Assembly (NCBI GenBank): GCA_951217055.1
Contig: OX578280.1
Location: forward strand, 64,969,313 to 65,033,312
Direction: 5' to 3'
DNA length: 64,000 bases
DNA from: Gerris lacustris
Lineage: Eukaryota > Arthropoda > Insecta > Hemiptera > Gerridae
Below the pieces are notes generated by a model. The model was not told where the DNA came from and ran no database searches. It was given only the letters and a program-made list of their open reading frames with translations. Position numbers and translations under genes: made by a program. Below are positions 45,911 to 56,879 of the stretch, piece by piece. Numbering within the stretch: the stretch's first letter is position 1; each line of letters opens with the position of its first letter.

Positions 45911-46384
45911 TTATCTTATTTTCAGTATATCAACTATAAAGTAAAAAACGCTAACTGCCTGTTTGCTAGCAATTGGGGTTAATATGGATGCTAGGTTTGT
46001 GTTTACTGACCATTTCTCACAGATAAAGTTAAGAGGTAAGTGAGCTTCCCTAAGCGACTTATATATCGGACATCTTAACATGATGTGATCCAGAGTTTCC
46101 GCTTCTTGCATGTTACAAATTGTACATAGTTGATCTGTATGTATTATGTATAAATTCCCTCTTAGAACAATAATGTTTAACCTGTGAGAACCAGTTATAT
46201 TTTATAGTATTTCCCTCAACTCTGTCCAAGTAAAGTAGCCTCTTGAAAGTTACTTTAACTAAATTGTTTTCCTCGAGAGAATGTATATTATTTAAATAAT
46301 TTAACGTTTGCTTAAGAACTGAAACTGCTATATGAGGGAACTGAAATTCTTGCCTAAGTAAGTAGTGTGGGGTGTTTTTCTTAA
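45911..46384 (-). pseudogene. LINE ORF2 C-terminus, downstream piece
   Basis: On the minus strand this piece begins at the TTAA junction with KKNTPHYLLRQEFQFPHIAV and continues to LLYLDRVEGNTIKYNWFSQV. After one frameshift near 46170 it reads LNIIVLRGNLYIIHTDQLCT, ICNMQEAETLDHIMLRCPIY and KSLREAHLPLNF. The CTIC...ETLDHIMLRCP block is the C-terminal cysteine/histidine knuckle typical of Jockey/R1-type ORF2 proteins. The frameshift and the insertion make it non-functional. Confidence 0.85.
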
Positions 46385-47025
46385 CCCTTAAATGCTAATG
46401 GTAGCCGAATCGACGAGCACAGTTTGAACCTTAACATTTTACGCTCGTATGCGATGGTGATGGGTACCCCATCCTTCTGCAGTGCTTGCACTGGTTAGTA
46501 ACACACCTTCTAGTGTAGCGGTAGTAGTCCTTTTGAGCATACACTCGTTTTCTGGCAAATTCCCTTCAAAGCTACTTCGTCGATTCGACTAACGTTTAGT
46601 AATAGACGTAGGGAATTAATTGGTCGTCGAATGAGCCTATAGCCTGGAAAAATGGGCCTGGAGTAAGGGGCAATAGGCCTAGGGGTAAGGGGCAATGGGC
46701 CTAGGGTAATTGGCCTTGGGCCAGAGACCAATGGCCGATAATCTGGGGCCTGGAGCACTTAGCAAAGGGCCTAGGGCTTTTGGCCTGGGGCATGGGACCT
46801 AGTACAATAATGTTCACTCAATTTCAGATTCTTCTGATGTTCCTACAAAGTTATTTGTCATCAAATGTTTGTATATCTCACTAAAAGATTTAATAATAAG
46901 TTCTTAATATTTTTCTCTTTATAAAAGTGTAGTTTCAACCTAAGCAATATATTTTCTGCATATGATAGTCGAATTGACGAAGGTTTAGTAATACCAGCCA
47001 TCCAATTACCATTAGCATTTAAGGG
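46385..47025. mobile_element. piggyBac-like MITE inserted in a LINE
   Basis: Termini CCCTTAAATGCTAATGG and CCATTAGCATTTAAGGG are perfect inverted repeats, flanked by TTAA at 46381-46384 and 47026-47029. TTAA duplication and CCC termini define piggyBac-type insertion. It splits a LINE ORF2 at a point where the frame is restored by skipping it. The interior has a GC-rich reiterated stretch at 46650-46800 (GGGCCTAGGG, GGGGCAATAGGCCTAG) and CGAATCGACGA/TCGACGAAG-like motifs near both ends. No transposase is present. Confidence 0.9.
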
Positions 47026-47222
47026 TTAAGGGAAAAGTAGGATTTGAAGAAGTAACTTTGTGCCGATTCCATTTGATCCAAATACCTTAATGACCACACA
47101 GGTGCTGCATATAACAAAGTACCTAATATACATGAATGGAATATTGTTGAAGCCGCCTCAAACGAGTTGTTCGACATGCTGTTTGAAGTAACACTTAAAT
47201 TTACATTTAAGTGAATTTTCAT
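47026..47222 (-). pseudogene. LINE ORF2, upstream piece
   Basis: Reads FHSCILGTLLYAAPVWSLRY then LDQMESAQSYFFKSYFSLN before the TTAA. This is the post-RT segment of ORF2 (LLYAAPVW...LE..Q..FF). Upstream residues are a degenerate Asn/Ser-rich stretch; the RT domain is missing. Confidence 0.8.
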
Positions 47223-47230
47223 TGAAGTTA

Positions 47231-48060
47231 ATTACATTTTTAAAATTTCTTTAAAGCGATTTCTCTATTTTACCTTTCGGTATGACCACTGAATACGCAT
47301 ACAAAATTTATTCGAAGTTGGTCCAGTTAATACAATCTTTTGCATAAAACCATTGATCATTATCAATTATTCATTTTCTCGCTATATTTCATTATCACAA
47401 GGGGACACCGAGAGTTTATTACTTCCTCTTCTGCTTATAACGTTGGATTCCACGGTTGATTTCCGACTCCGGCAAGGGAACTGTGTAAAGTGTTCAACGA
47501 GTTAGCGATAAATAATCGGATTGCCTTTTAGGTAGGGTCTGTCGGTCATGGGTGCCATATAATACAGCTTAAAGCTGATGTAGTCGTTAGGCTGACCCAA
47601 CACCATCCATTACTACTTATATGTAGTTGTAAGAGCCGTTTGGCAGACCCAAGCACCAGCAGGCTGTTATATTCAATATCTTAATATTCTTTTCTTATGA
47701 GACCTTATAACGTGTCAATTCATAACAACCCATAATTCAACATTTTTGGATCATAATAAATCATAATCTCGATTCCTTAACCGTTAACGGTTCAATACCA
47801 ACAGCTATATTGTGACATGGTCATTCACAGCAATGTACATACTAACTATTTTGGTAGGCAACATGAAATAGATATATATGTGGGTTTAGCATAATCAATA
47901 CCTTATTGGCATTTCTTAAAATGTTACTCCCCTTATAAAAACAGAAGTCTGATATTTCTTTGTCTTAAAGTGCATTGAACTAAACATACCTTTGTCCTAA
48001 TAGTTATTTAGACAAAGAAATAAATAATGTATCCGATTATACATATTCTAAAAAAACATA
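47231..48060. other. AT-rich spacer
   Basis: Nothing recognised. Confidence 0.4.
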
Positions 48061-48641
48061 GTAGTCCAGGAGATAGCGTGCAAAAAAGTGTTTGACTAAC
48101 ATCAAGCTAGAATTTTGCATAAAAGTCAATCTTTTAGCGCCTTTTAAGAATATGTGGTCGGCTAAGTTCGTCTGCGGGACATAGCTTGGCAATAGGCGTT
48201 TGAAAAAAACAAACCGGTGGAGAGCGGCCATGTCTCACCAATTATGGTGGACAATGTGATTTTCATGATCCTGAGTACAGAATTAGTTAGTAGACCGAAA
48301 ATCGAGTTGATGTTAGTTTGTCCCTTGACAGGTGACGACGTTGATTTTTAGTAATATTTGAATTACTAACCTACCAAGTGTAAAAATAACATCGACTTGA
48401 TTTTTGGTCTATTAACTAATTCTGTGCTCAGGATCATGAAAACCACATTGTCCACCATAATTGGTGAGACATGGCCGCTCTCCACTATTGTGTTTTTTTC
48501 AAATGCCTATTGCCAAGCTATGTCCCGCAGACGAATCTAGCCGACCACATATTCTTAAAAGTCGCTAAAACAATGACTTGTATACAAAATTCTAGCTTGA
48601 TGTTAGTCAGACACTTTTTTGCACGCTATTTCCTGGACTAT
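48061..48641. mobile_element. TAGTCCAGG foldback element (581 bp)
   Basis: Arms of ~270 bp run from TAGTCCAGGAGATAGCGTGC to AATCGAGTTGATGTTA (48061-48325) and from AACATCGACTTGATTTTTGG to GCACGCTATTTCCTGGACTA (48388-48641), with a ~60-bp centre. Arms are diverged by substitutions. Both arms contain the same frame in mirror image, including MAALH, LLPSYVPQTNLADHIF and HFFARYLLDY-like strings. Partial copies are at 34105-34255 and 37561-37650. No TSD is clear. Confidence 0.8.
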
Positions 48642-49495
48642 AGGGGGAGTAACAATCTAAAGAAGTACCAGTTTATTAATGTACCAAATGGATTCCTGTG
48701 CTATCCTATAATGCGTTATATAAAATAAAAAACTAATCAAAACTAATAATTCATCATTTATGTAATCGAGTAGTATACCGACAGTGACGACTCACCTCGA
48801 AATGATTTGTTATTGCTAAGCTAAGGCAACTGCATTTATTCTAATAGATATAAATGTTTATTTTGATTTATTGGTCTTCAAATAGATATTATAACTTATC
48901 TAAATAGATTTCTAAATTAATTTACTTAATTTCACTTTTTTTTAAGTATAAAATTAAGCCCTTTGCCACGGGCATAACGGCTCGTTAAATATAATTAATA
49001 TTAATTAATTTCTAAAAGAGAAAGAAAATACAAAGTTGGAAGTAGGGAGAAAAGTTTAATATAAGTTAAAAGGGAAGTAATCCATGTAAGGTCTCTTCAC
49101 TTAACTTATGAACTCTACTTCAGTACTTTTTTCTTCCTCAGGTATACCAACTTTAAGAGGAAAAGGAAGTATATAACTATACTTTGCTCTTACAAACAAG
49201 TACAACAATGCAAAGAGAAAAAAATAAACTAAAAATAGAAGGGATAGAGAAAACCTACAAAAAATAAAAAAAAAAAAAAACAGACAAAAACATATTTAAA
49301 AGATTGAAAAAAAAATTGAGAGAGAGAAAATATAAGTGAAAAGCTCGAGATAGGATTATTTAATATATTTTTATAAAACAACAACAAAGTGATAAAATTA
49401 TATAAATAAATAAAAACGCGAAAGGTCTGCTTCTAACATGATTATAATACAAGTGAGCCTAATCTTATCTTAAAATTATACAATGCTTTTTGTAG

Positions 49496-49496
<1 letters not shown>
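48642..49496. other. AT-rich spacer
   Basis: Nothing recognised. Confidence 0.4.

Positions 49497-49553
<57 letters not shown>
49497..49553. repeat. (TA)n microsatellite
   Basis: About 56 bp of TA dinucleotides. Confidence 0.95.
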
Positions 49554-49556
<3 letters not shown>

Positions 49557-49952
49557 AAATAGAATAGAGAAATTGTATTGTTAATTTTATTTTAGTGATA
49601 AAAATTGTTTTTTTTTATTATATAAAACATATTTTTGTTATTTTTTTCATGTCAATTTTGTAAATTAATTACAATTTATTTACAACTTATTAATATTAAG
49701 TTGGCTTTTTCGATCAACTATTAGATTAGCTAGATAATATTAGTTTATTGAGAACTTTTATTTATATTTTTATTTTTATTTAGGGTGTGTATGACCAAGT
49801 TTTAAAATACTTTTATATAATTTTTAATTAGGAAAATCTTAGGCTTGTTTTTAACGTTCTTAAATTCTTAACGTTCTTTTAACGTTTTTAATTCTTAGGC
49901 AAAATAATTAACGTTATTTTGTTTATTTTTTTATTATTGGGTAATAGTTATT

Positions 49953-50045
49953 TGTGCAACTAGTGCGCAAAGTGGCACTTTGCAGCACTCGAGAGTAATA
50001 TTTACTCTCGAGTGCAGCAAAGACACTTTAAGCTCGAGTTGCACA
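49953..50045. repeat. 93-bp palindrome (TGTGCAACTAGTGCGCAAAG...)
   Basis: Left arm TGTGCAACTAGTGCGC to ACTCGAGAGTAA and right arm TTACTCTCGAGTGCAGC to CTCGAGTTGCACA around an ATAT centre. Its arrangement (outer GTGCG, then GCA-TTTGC, then a Ctg/GAG centre) parallels the hairpin repeats at 10900, 29960 and 55250. It directly follows the tyrosine-recombinase fragment read from the minus strand. Confidence 0.85.
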
Positions 50046-50079
50046 TTAAATGTTTTCTACAGTTAGTTTTTAATCTGTA

Positions 50080-50268
50080 AATAAAAACATTTTCAGACAG
50101 TTTTCCTACCTTCTTATTGTTACACCAAGAACTAAAACTTTCGTATCTGCGTTCGTATTTTTGTTTGGTTTTGTCTGGAAGTAAATTCAGTGTTACATTT
50201 TTCGCTACTGTAGCCAACTCTTCTGGAGTATTACTAAATTCAAAATCACTTTCGCTACAACTATCCAT
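50080..50268 (-). pseudogene. Tyrosine-recombinase N-terminal fragment (Crypton-like)
   Basis: The minus-strand frame starts MDSCSESDFEFSNTPEELAT, has an acidic/Ser leader, then LNLLPDKTKQKYERRYESFS and SWCNNKKVGKLSENVF. The pattern LLPxKxxxxYExxYxxFxxWC...SENV is the start of the core-binding (SAM-like) domain in the transposon-encoded tyrosine recombinases of insects, related to Cryptons and KIAA1958-type proteins. Family similarity stops after about residue 62, where the typical continuation LLAYF is lost, and the sequence runs into the 93-bp palindrome. The catalytic R..H-R-H/W-Y domain is absent. It is a deletion derivative; the start ATG at 50266-50268 looks genuine. Confidence 0.65.
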
Positions 50269-50702
50269 TTTCAGATAACTGTTTCTAAAAGGAATAATGA
50301 AAGGTTTTTCAATATTTACTAAACCAGCTGTTCTGTTTATAGTCAGTGTTGCCTTTTTTTTCGAGATTCAGCAAACCTGACCAAGCGCTGTTATTATTTT
50401 TTATTATAACACTTACTCATCACATTTAATTCTTTTTTTTTAGATTGTCTATCTTTAGTTTTTTATATTTTAACATTTTTATATTTGATATTATAGTGCA
50501 AATCATGTATTTAGTTAAAAAAGTAACATTAGTTGCCATTGTTGTTTTTATTATAATTTGGATTATCTAATCTTTGTTTAGAGTTAAGTTGTTTATGTTC
50601 TTAAGTTGGAACACTGGAGTGCGGTAAAGTAGGAAGTGTAGAAATGTGCTGTTTTGCGTACTATTTTGAGTGTGATAATAACCACTTTATCGATCAACTG
50701 TA
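50269..50702. other. 5' flank of the recombinase fragment
   Basis: AT-rich; could be the 5' untranslated part of the same element. No terminus is identified. Confidence 0.3.
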
Positions 50703-50851
50703 GGAAATAGTATATTATGTTACTAGGCTGTGAAGTGAGTTTTTTCTTTACCGCGGCAATTACATTTACTGTCGAGCGAAGCGAGACAGTAAATATTGCC
50801 AAGGTAAAGAAAAAACACTTCACAGTCGAGTAGCATATGCTATTTTTTCCG
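50703..50851. repeat. 149-bp hairpin with GAGCGAAGCGAG centre
   Basis: GGAAATAGTATATTATGTTA, CTGTGAAGTGAGTTTTTTCT and TTTACTGTC are mirrored after GAGCGAAGCGA by GACAGTAAATATTGCC, AAAGAAAAAACACTTCACAG and GCATATGCTATTTTTTCC. The centre resembles the GAGCGACAGCGAG of the other hairpin repeats. A further fragment, CACAGCCTACCACGGAAAAA, is at 51222-51245. Confidence 0.85.
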
Positions 50852-52512
50852 AGGTAGCAGACAATGAAAAAACATTAAATATTAATCACTAATCAATATA
50901 TAATAATAAGAAATATTAGTACATACTTAAGACTTAAAAAAAGAAACCTTAAAAAGAGGTTACACTATAAGAAAAGATAAATAAAACGCATTGACATCTA
51001 GCGGATTTTAATCGTACTAGAAGCATTTCTACAAAGACTGCAGCGGTACTAACGGAAGTTTTGACAACTACCCGCCGGACATAAAAAATCTTTTAGTTCC
51101 TAGGACGTAAAAGATTTTTTCTTTACAGCTAGGAGTAATGAAAAGATTTTTTAAGTCCACGTAATGAAAAAATGGATTTTAGCTATGTCTTTTAGGCTCT
51201 AAAGTTACTATTTCACAGCCTACCACGGAAAAAAGCTATTTCTACATCTTCGTTCAATATAAACGAGTTCTTTTCAAATAGGTTGGGTAGTTTGGTATTG
51301 GAGGTAGAATTACTTCTATAGAAATATTTAATAAAAGGAGAAAAAAATGATGGAATTTAGAGAGAATCTACCCTTTACCTTAACTGTGTGTTAGCAGAAT
51401 TCATCGGCTTCAATATTGGAATCGAGATGTATAGATTCCAATATACTATTGCATTGATGAAAATAACAAAACTTTACAAAACTGTTGTTTAAAGATTACT
51501 TGAATACTTTCTAAAATTTTACTTACGATAAAAAGGCAAATTTATTAGTTAGTATTATTGCTTACTAGTCTTTGCGCTATAGCTCGGGGCTCAGGCTCGG
51601 TATTAGTGGCTATGTTACCTATAATCATGTAAGCCTGGCAATTAAATGAAATGCCTAAATTGTTTAGTTTCCAAAGCCTTCTAGTAATACAATCAGGACT
51701 ATATCAGACATCATTCATTCCATTACTAAGAATATAATACTCTACAAATCGTAGTTTGGACTCTATTTATATTTATAAAAAAATTGCCAATAGAAACTAA
51801 GTATTATAGTAATAAATAACAATGCTAAAAAAAGATATAATAAATAAGAAAATAAACGTAGACAAAACCAGACTGGGAAGTCATTGTAGAATCATCAATT
51901 GATGGTGCATTCATTTAATTAACATTCTATTCTCTCAATACAGTAGTTGCTCCTCTAAATATTTAATAACTCTAGTTCTAGGACAAATTAATAAAATAAT
52001 AAATACTCGATTTAAAGAGCATTTGTGTGAGGTTTAAGCACCCCAATCAGAAATTAAATCGGCTAGGAATTGCGGACGTCGTCAGAGCTCAAAGTCAAAA
52101 ATTAAAACAATAAATCAAATTTAGTTCAATTCAAGGTAGAACCGATAGAGGTACGACAAAATTTCGTAGGACCAAAGTTATAGATATTTTAAAATCAGTT
52201 ACCACTGGTGCAATGTCCTTTTAAGATATGACTTACCGTTTAGCCACAATAAGCCTAAAAAAACTTTTAAGTTGCGTCCACCATCTTTAATTTTTTAGGG
52301 GGGGGGATAACATTTTTTTTTTCTTTTCGTTTTTTAGTCGGTTTGGGCTAATTTGTGGTCTAGAAGTACTCAAACATCTTGATTAGCGTGTCAGTGGATT
52401 TTGTCACTTATCAATATAATATAGTCAACATAATTTTTTTAGTTTATTATTTGTAACCTAAACTTTTTTAGTTCCCTAAACTATTAAAGTTTTACACTTA
52501 ATAATTTTAATG
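50852..52512. other. AT-rich spacer
   Basis: AAAAGATTTTTT-type reiterations near 51085-51175 (AAAAATCTTTTAGTTCC, AAAAGATTTTTTCTTTAC, AAAAGATTTTTTAAGTCC). No gene recognised. Confidence 0.4.
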
Positions 52513-53089
52513 CAGGGTGCGGCAGAAAGAACTCCCCGATTTGGAAAGCCAATAAAAAGGAAACCAAGTAAGATATGACATTTTTATTGTTATTATTAAA
52601 GAGCATATTATAATGCGGTTTAATAATACGTAATATTAATGTGTTTTAAACAATAAGTCACTCAAATGGCCGCCTCCATTGTTGATACATTGGTTGAGCC
52701 GTTCTCTAAAGTTGTTCATTACTCTGCGAGTCATGTCGGGCGTGATTGCTTCAACTTCTTGAGTTATCATTTAATGACTATACCTTGTATCAAGTCCAAC
52801 ATCGCCCTCAAACGTTAGAAGCCCTCTAGGAAATGATAACTCAAAAAGTTAAAGCAATCACGCCCGACATGACTCGCAGAGTAATGAACAACTTTAGAGA
52901 ACTTTCAACCTATGCATCAACAATGGAGGCGGCCATTTGAGTGACGTATTGTTTAAAACACATTAATATTACGTATTATTAAACGGCATTATAATATGCT
53001 CTTTGATAATAACAATAAAAATGTCATATCTTACTTGGTTTCCTTTTAATTGGCTTCCCAAATCGGGGAGTTCTTTCTGCCGCACCCTG
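52513..53089. mobile_element. Mariner-type foldback with transposase-derived arms
   Basis: A 577-bp near-perfect inverted repeat: arms 52513-52772 and 52831-53089 (260 bp each) around a 58-bp loop, ends CAGGGTGCGGCAGAAAG/CTTTCTGCCGCACCCTG, followed by TA on the right (TG on the left, probably mutated). The loop and right arm read RPQTLEAL, a stop, then MITQKVKAITPDMTRRVMNN FREL, i.e. the C-terminal end of a Tc1/mariner-superfamily transposase. The left arm holds the same coding sequence inverted. Confidence 0.9.
52806..52945 (+). pseudogene. Transposase C-terminal remnant in foldback arm
   Basis: CGCCCTCAAACGTTAGAAGC gives RPQTLEAL, a motif that follows the WGYLK block in this transposase family; a stop interrupts it. 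The frame continues ITQKVKAITPDMTRRVMNNF and is lost after FREL. Catalytic residues are absent. The mirrored copy is at about 52660-52772 on the minus strand. Confidence 0.75.
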
Positions 53090-53094
53090 TATAA

Positions 53095-53440
53095 CTATTA
53101 TAAAGTTACTTTTAGACAAAATATTTTGCTTCCGAGCTTACCGAAGGTAACGGAAGCTACGTGATCAGAACGAAAATTTGTTAGCTCTCCGATATCAAAT
53201 CTTCCAAGACAGAAATCCGTTTCAGACATCAGGGAACATTTTTGGTTCCGTATCTTTTTGTCGGTCTGTCGTTCGATTTTTGAGAACAAACATATCATAA
53301 AAACTACACGTCCGATTTTATTGAAATTTGTATGGTAGGTCATAATTTGCCCGTTGTTGGTCCCATGTAAGTTTCAACCTTCTGAGCTTATTTGTTTCTT
53401 TTCCACATGCACACAAACACACATTTATATACACCTATAG
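53095..53440 (-). repeat. Dispersed repeat fragment with CGATTTTATTGAAATTTG module
   Basis: Contains TTGTCGGTCTGTCGTTCG, CGTCCGATTTTATTGAAATTTG and CACACAAACACACA. The gene-like minus-strand frame is an artefact of this module, which recurs in other repeats of the window. Confidence 0.5.
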
Positions 53441-54306
<866 letters not shown>

Positions 54307-54429
54307 TATTTTAGGTTCTTTTTATGATTTGGATTATAAATAACATTAGAGATGTATAAAGTTTTTTTTTTTTTAATTACAGATTTAAACTTTTTTTAGA
54401 TTAATGCTTTATTCGAATAATGCAAACGT

Positions 54430-54800
54430 TAGGTTTGTTCCAACCAAGCAGTGTACAGTCCACGGAATTGTCACGGGCATGCGCAAAGGATGAAAGCCGT
54501 TTCAACTCGACTTGTGACAGTGTTCTGAACCGTCCTCCAAATTGTTCCTACGCGTGTAGGGATCGTTTGCAAACCGTTTACTGCTCGGTCCAAACATCCT
54601 CTGACAATACCAAATACTGGTTTGTATGACATGCGCAGTTATGTCAATCGCCACATATATGTCAACAGGAAGGTTAACTAACTTTTAGGTTTCCTTGAAT
54701 GTTTTTAATACGGTCTAAATTATAGTCCTAAACCCGTTCCAACCTGACATGATTTGTATTACAGTACAATGTTAGCGCATGCGTATAAAACCGGTTCTAA
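54430..54800 (+). mobile_element. Second copy of the TAGGTTTGTTCCAACC element, truncated
   Basis: Starts TTAGGTTTGTTCCAACCA like 866-883 and includes CGGGCATGCGCAAAGGATG, a parallel to CGCATGCGC in the first copy, and a late CCCGTTCCAACCTGAC. The right terminus is not found before the next repeat at 54836. Internal sequence is poorly conserved with copy 1. Confidence 0.5.
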
Positions 54801-54835
54801 ACGATTCCCTAACGATCCGCGGGATGATAAAATGG

Positions 54836-55010
54836 TTTCGACGGTTTTGATTGAAAAAAAAAAAATTATAATGTTGTCCATTTATATACGAATCTAACAG
54901 TATAAAAGCTTTTCCCGGAAAGAAAAATATAGTTTCTGAAAACAATAGCTATACACGGGCACGGTGAGAGCGCGGGTTCAAATCCTCGCCGGGTAGGAGG
55001 TATCTGATGG
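54836..55010 (+). repeat. Distal segment of the ACTTTCTCATAT family with B box
   Basis: GGTTTCGACGGTTTTGATTG, TTGTCCATTTATATACGAAT, GCTTTTCCCGGAAAG and GGTTCAAATCC (54974-54984) align to 4640-4800 of the full copy. The proximal half of the family is missing. Confidence 0.65.
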
Positions 55011-55049
55011 AATTTTTTTTTAAAATGTTAAATAATAATTAAATGCAAC

Positions 55050-55320
55050 CTTATACGGCACAAAATACAACTAATGAATTAATGTCATCTTTATCAAAAG
55101 GGAAATACGAATTACATACAGGAAGTTTATTAAATTTTGTTTTCTGTATTTATTATTAAAATCCACAATCGTAGATAAAGTACGGTACACGCAACACGTG
55201 CATAAACTGCATTTAACTTTGATCGTGTGGTTTTACTACCCTCGCTGTCGCTCGCGGGAGCAAACGCCACACTCGCGTGCAAAATGCTACTTTCCGCACT
55301 AGAAGCGTAATGTACTATTT
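55050..55320 (-). repeat. Hairpin repeat, inverted copy
   Basis: Complement of 29945-30215, including TTAATGTCATCTTTATCAAA, TAAAGTACGGTACACGCAAC, CTACCCTCGCTGTCGCTCGC and GCAAAATGCTACTTTCCGCA. Confidence 0.75.
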
Positions 55321-56400
55321 TTGTTTTCCAACTGCTTATAGCTAAACAATAATTCCTTGTACTGCTATAACTAAAATATAATTCACAACTACCAGACATT
55401 TTTTTCTTTATTTTCTTTATTTTCTTTTTGGTTTTACAAAGGCTGAGTGGTTAAGATTCAATTTTTCATTTAAACATGCTATATTTGCTCTTTAAATTTC
55501 CAGTGTCATTGGAAAAACTTTCAAAAAGCCATCCAAGACAAAAATATACCATGTTTTAATGAAAGATCTAACAATAACACCTCTGCCCTTGTAAAACCAA
55601 TAAAAAACATATTTTTTAAAAATATCTCGTGGTTTTAAGGTATATTTTAGTTTTAGTAATACAAGGAATGGTTGTTTAACTAAACGCAGTTGAAAAAAAA
55701 AAAGAAAAAAAAGTTATACGTGACCCATAGAGATGCACCTTTACTGGGTTTCATCTTAGATCTCAACTCCATATCCCTTACCTTGTTCCTTCCGTAATCC
55801 TTCTACCCACACAGCCCTAGTCTACCCTCAGCCTGTACTGTTAGTTTATCATAAAAGTTTTTAAAATAGTTTAGCTAAATACTGAGTTCACTCTTACTAA
55901 ATTTGACAGGCACACTGAAGATGATATTAAAAATCGAAACGCGTTTGTGAATTTAAGTATAAAATTGCGGACCATATTGTTGAGCTACTTTCTACAACTT
56001 CTCTAGTCATAAGAGATAAATATTAATGCTTAGAATACAGAATTCTAACAATTGACAAAGTACCGGTGTGGAAATCCCACACAAGACTTCCATGAAATGT
56101 TGTGGATGAAATGTGTAAGAATTATACAAAAATAAAAATAATACTTCTTGCATACGAGTCCGCAAGACAGTGAGACATTTTCATGTTTTCGCTCTGCGTA
56201 ATCCACTGACATAAAATGAAATATAATCGGTAATTTATTCAAGTAATTGATAAAAGTAGATGGAAGATAATTTTTATTCTTATCTCCACACCGGCACTGC
56301 CGCGGCTTGATTACAAACGACTGAATTCAAAGGCTCCGGCTCGCCTTCTACGCATTGTTAATATGCCTTCATACTAGGTAGGCCGAGAGGGCTGAGAGTT
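55321..56400. other. AT-rich spacer
   Basis: No gene recognised; a brief GC-rich stretch at 56282-56345. On the minus strand ATGTCTGGTAGTTGTGAATT (55380-55399) precedes the hairpin and might be a remnant of the same start region as the recombinase fragment at 50268; this is weak. Confidence 0.35.
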
Positions 56401-56560
56401 AAAGGCAACCTCCTGTACTTTCCTAACTTCCTGTCACACATAATATAAATCTTTTCGACTTTATTCGGCCCTACGAAGCGCGGTAGGGGAAGGAACTACA
56501 GCTGGAGACTGGATTACAGACCTCCTATACATTTCTAACTCCCTGTTATACTTTTCTTAG
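56401..56560 (+). repeat. Two units of the CCTCCTGT...AACTTCCTGT repeat
   Basis: ACCTCCTGTACTTTCCTAACTTCC at ~56409 and ACCTCCTATACATTTCTAACTCCC at ~56520, 112 bp apart, resemble the units at 12781-13012. Confidence 0.5.
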
Positions 56561-56879
56561 TTTTTAAGCTAAAAGTAACGTAACGTTCGACTTATGTCCC
56601 ATAGCCTAAACATGAAAATGTTAAAAGTTTCTTTTTCTTCATTTTCCACTTAATAACAGCTTATTCATAAGTCCACAAAATTAATTTAATAGCTTAAATA
56701 ATCAAATCGAAAAATAGCCAACACTTCAATATGATGCTTTTATGTTTCATGTTTTAGTGCTTATACTGTATATTTGGTAATCATGCTAATATTCGTTTAG
56801 AAGTAGTCTACAAGCTGCGTATTTTAACGCAAGAATTGTTTGGATACGATCAACTGGACGGACACAATTGACCAAAGAA

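Larger units (their letters stand above)
45677..47230 (-). mobile_element. Non-LTR retrotransposon (LINE), 5'-truncated and interrupted
   Basis: Minus-strand LINE whose 3' end carries a TTTACTTTAC-type simple tail (complement AGTAAAGTAAAGTAAA at 45678-45693), the usual 3' tail form of insect LINEs. The 5' end is lost near 47230. The ORF2 C-terminal region is in two pieces because a 641-bp piggyBac-like MITE (46385-47025) has inserted at a TTAA. Confidence 0.85.

Noticed and set aside
48037..48728. Paired MAALH... ORFs as a divergent gene pair
   Set aside because: Mirror-image arms of a foldback element; the third copy is also repeat-associated.
55130..55399. 89-codon minus-strand ORF
   Set aside because: Mostly translation of the hairpin repeat; only its first few codons might be a recombinase start, too little to call.
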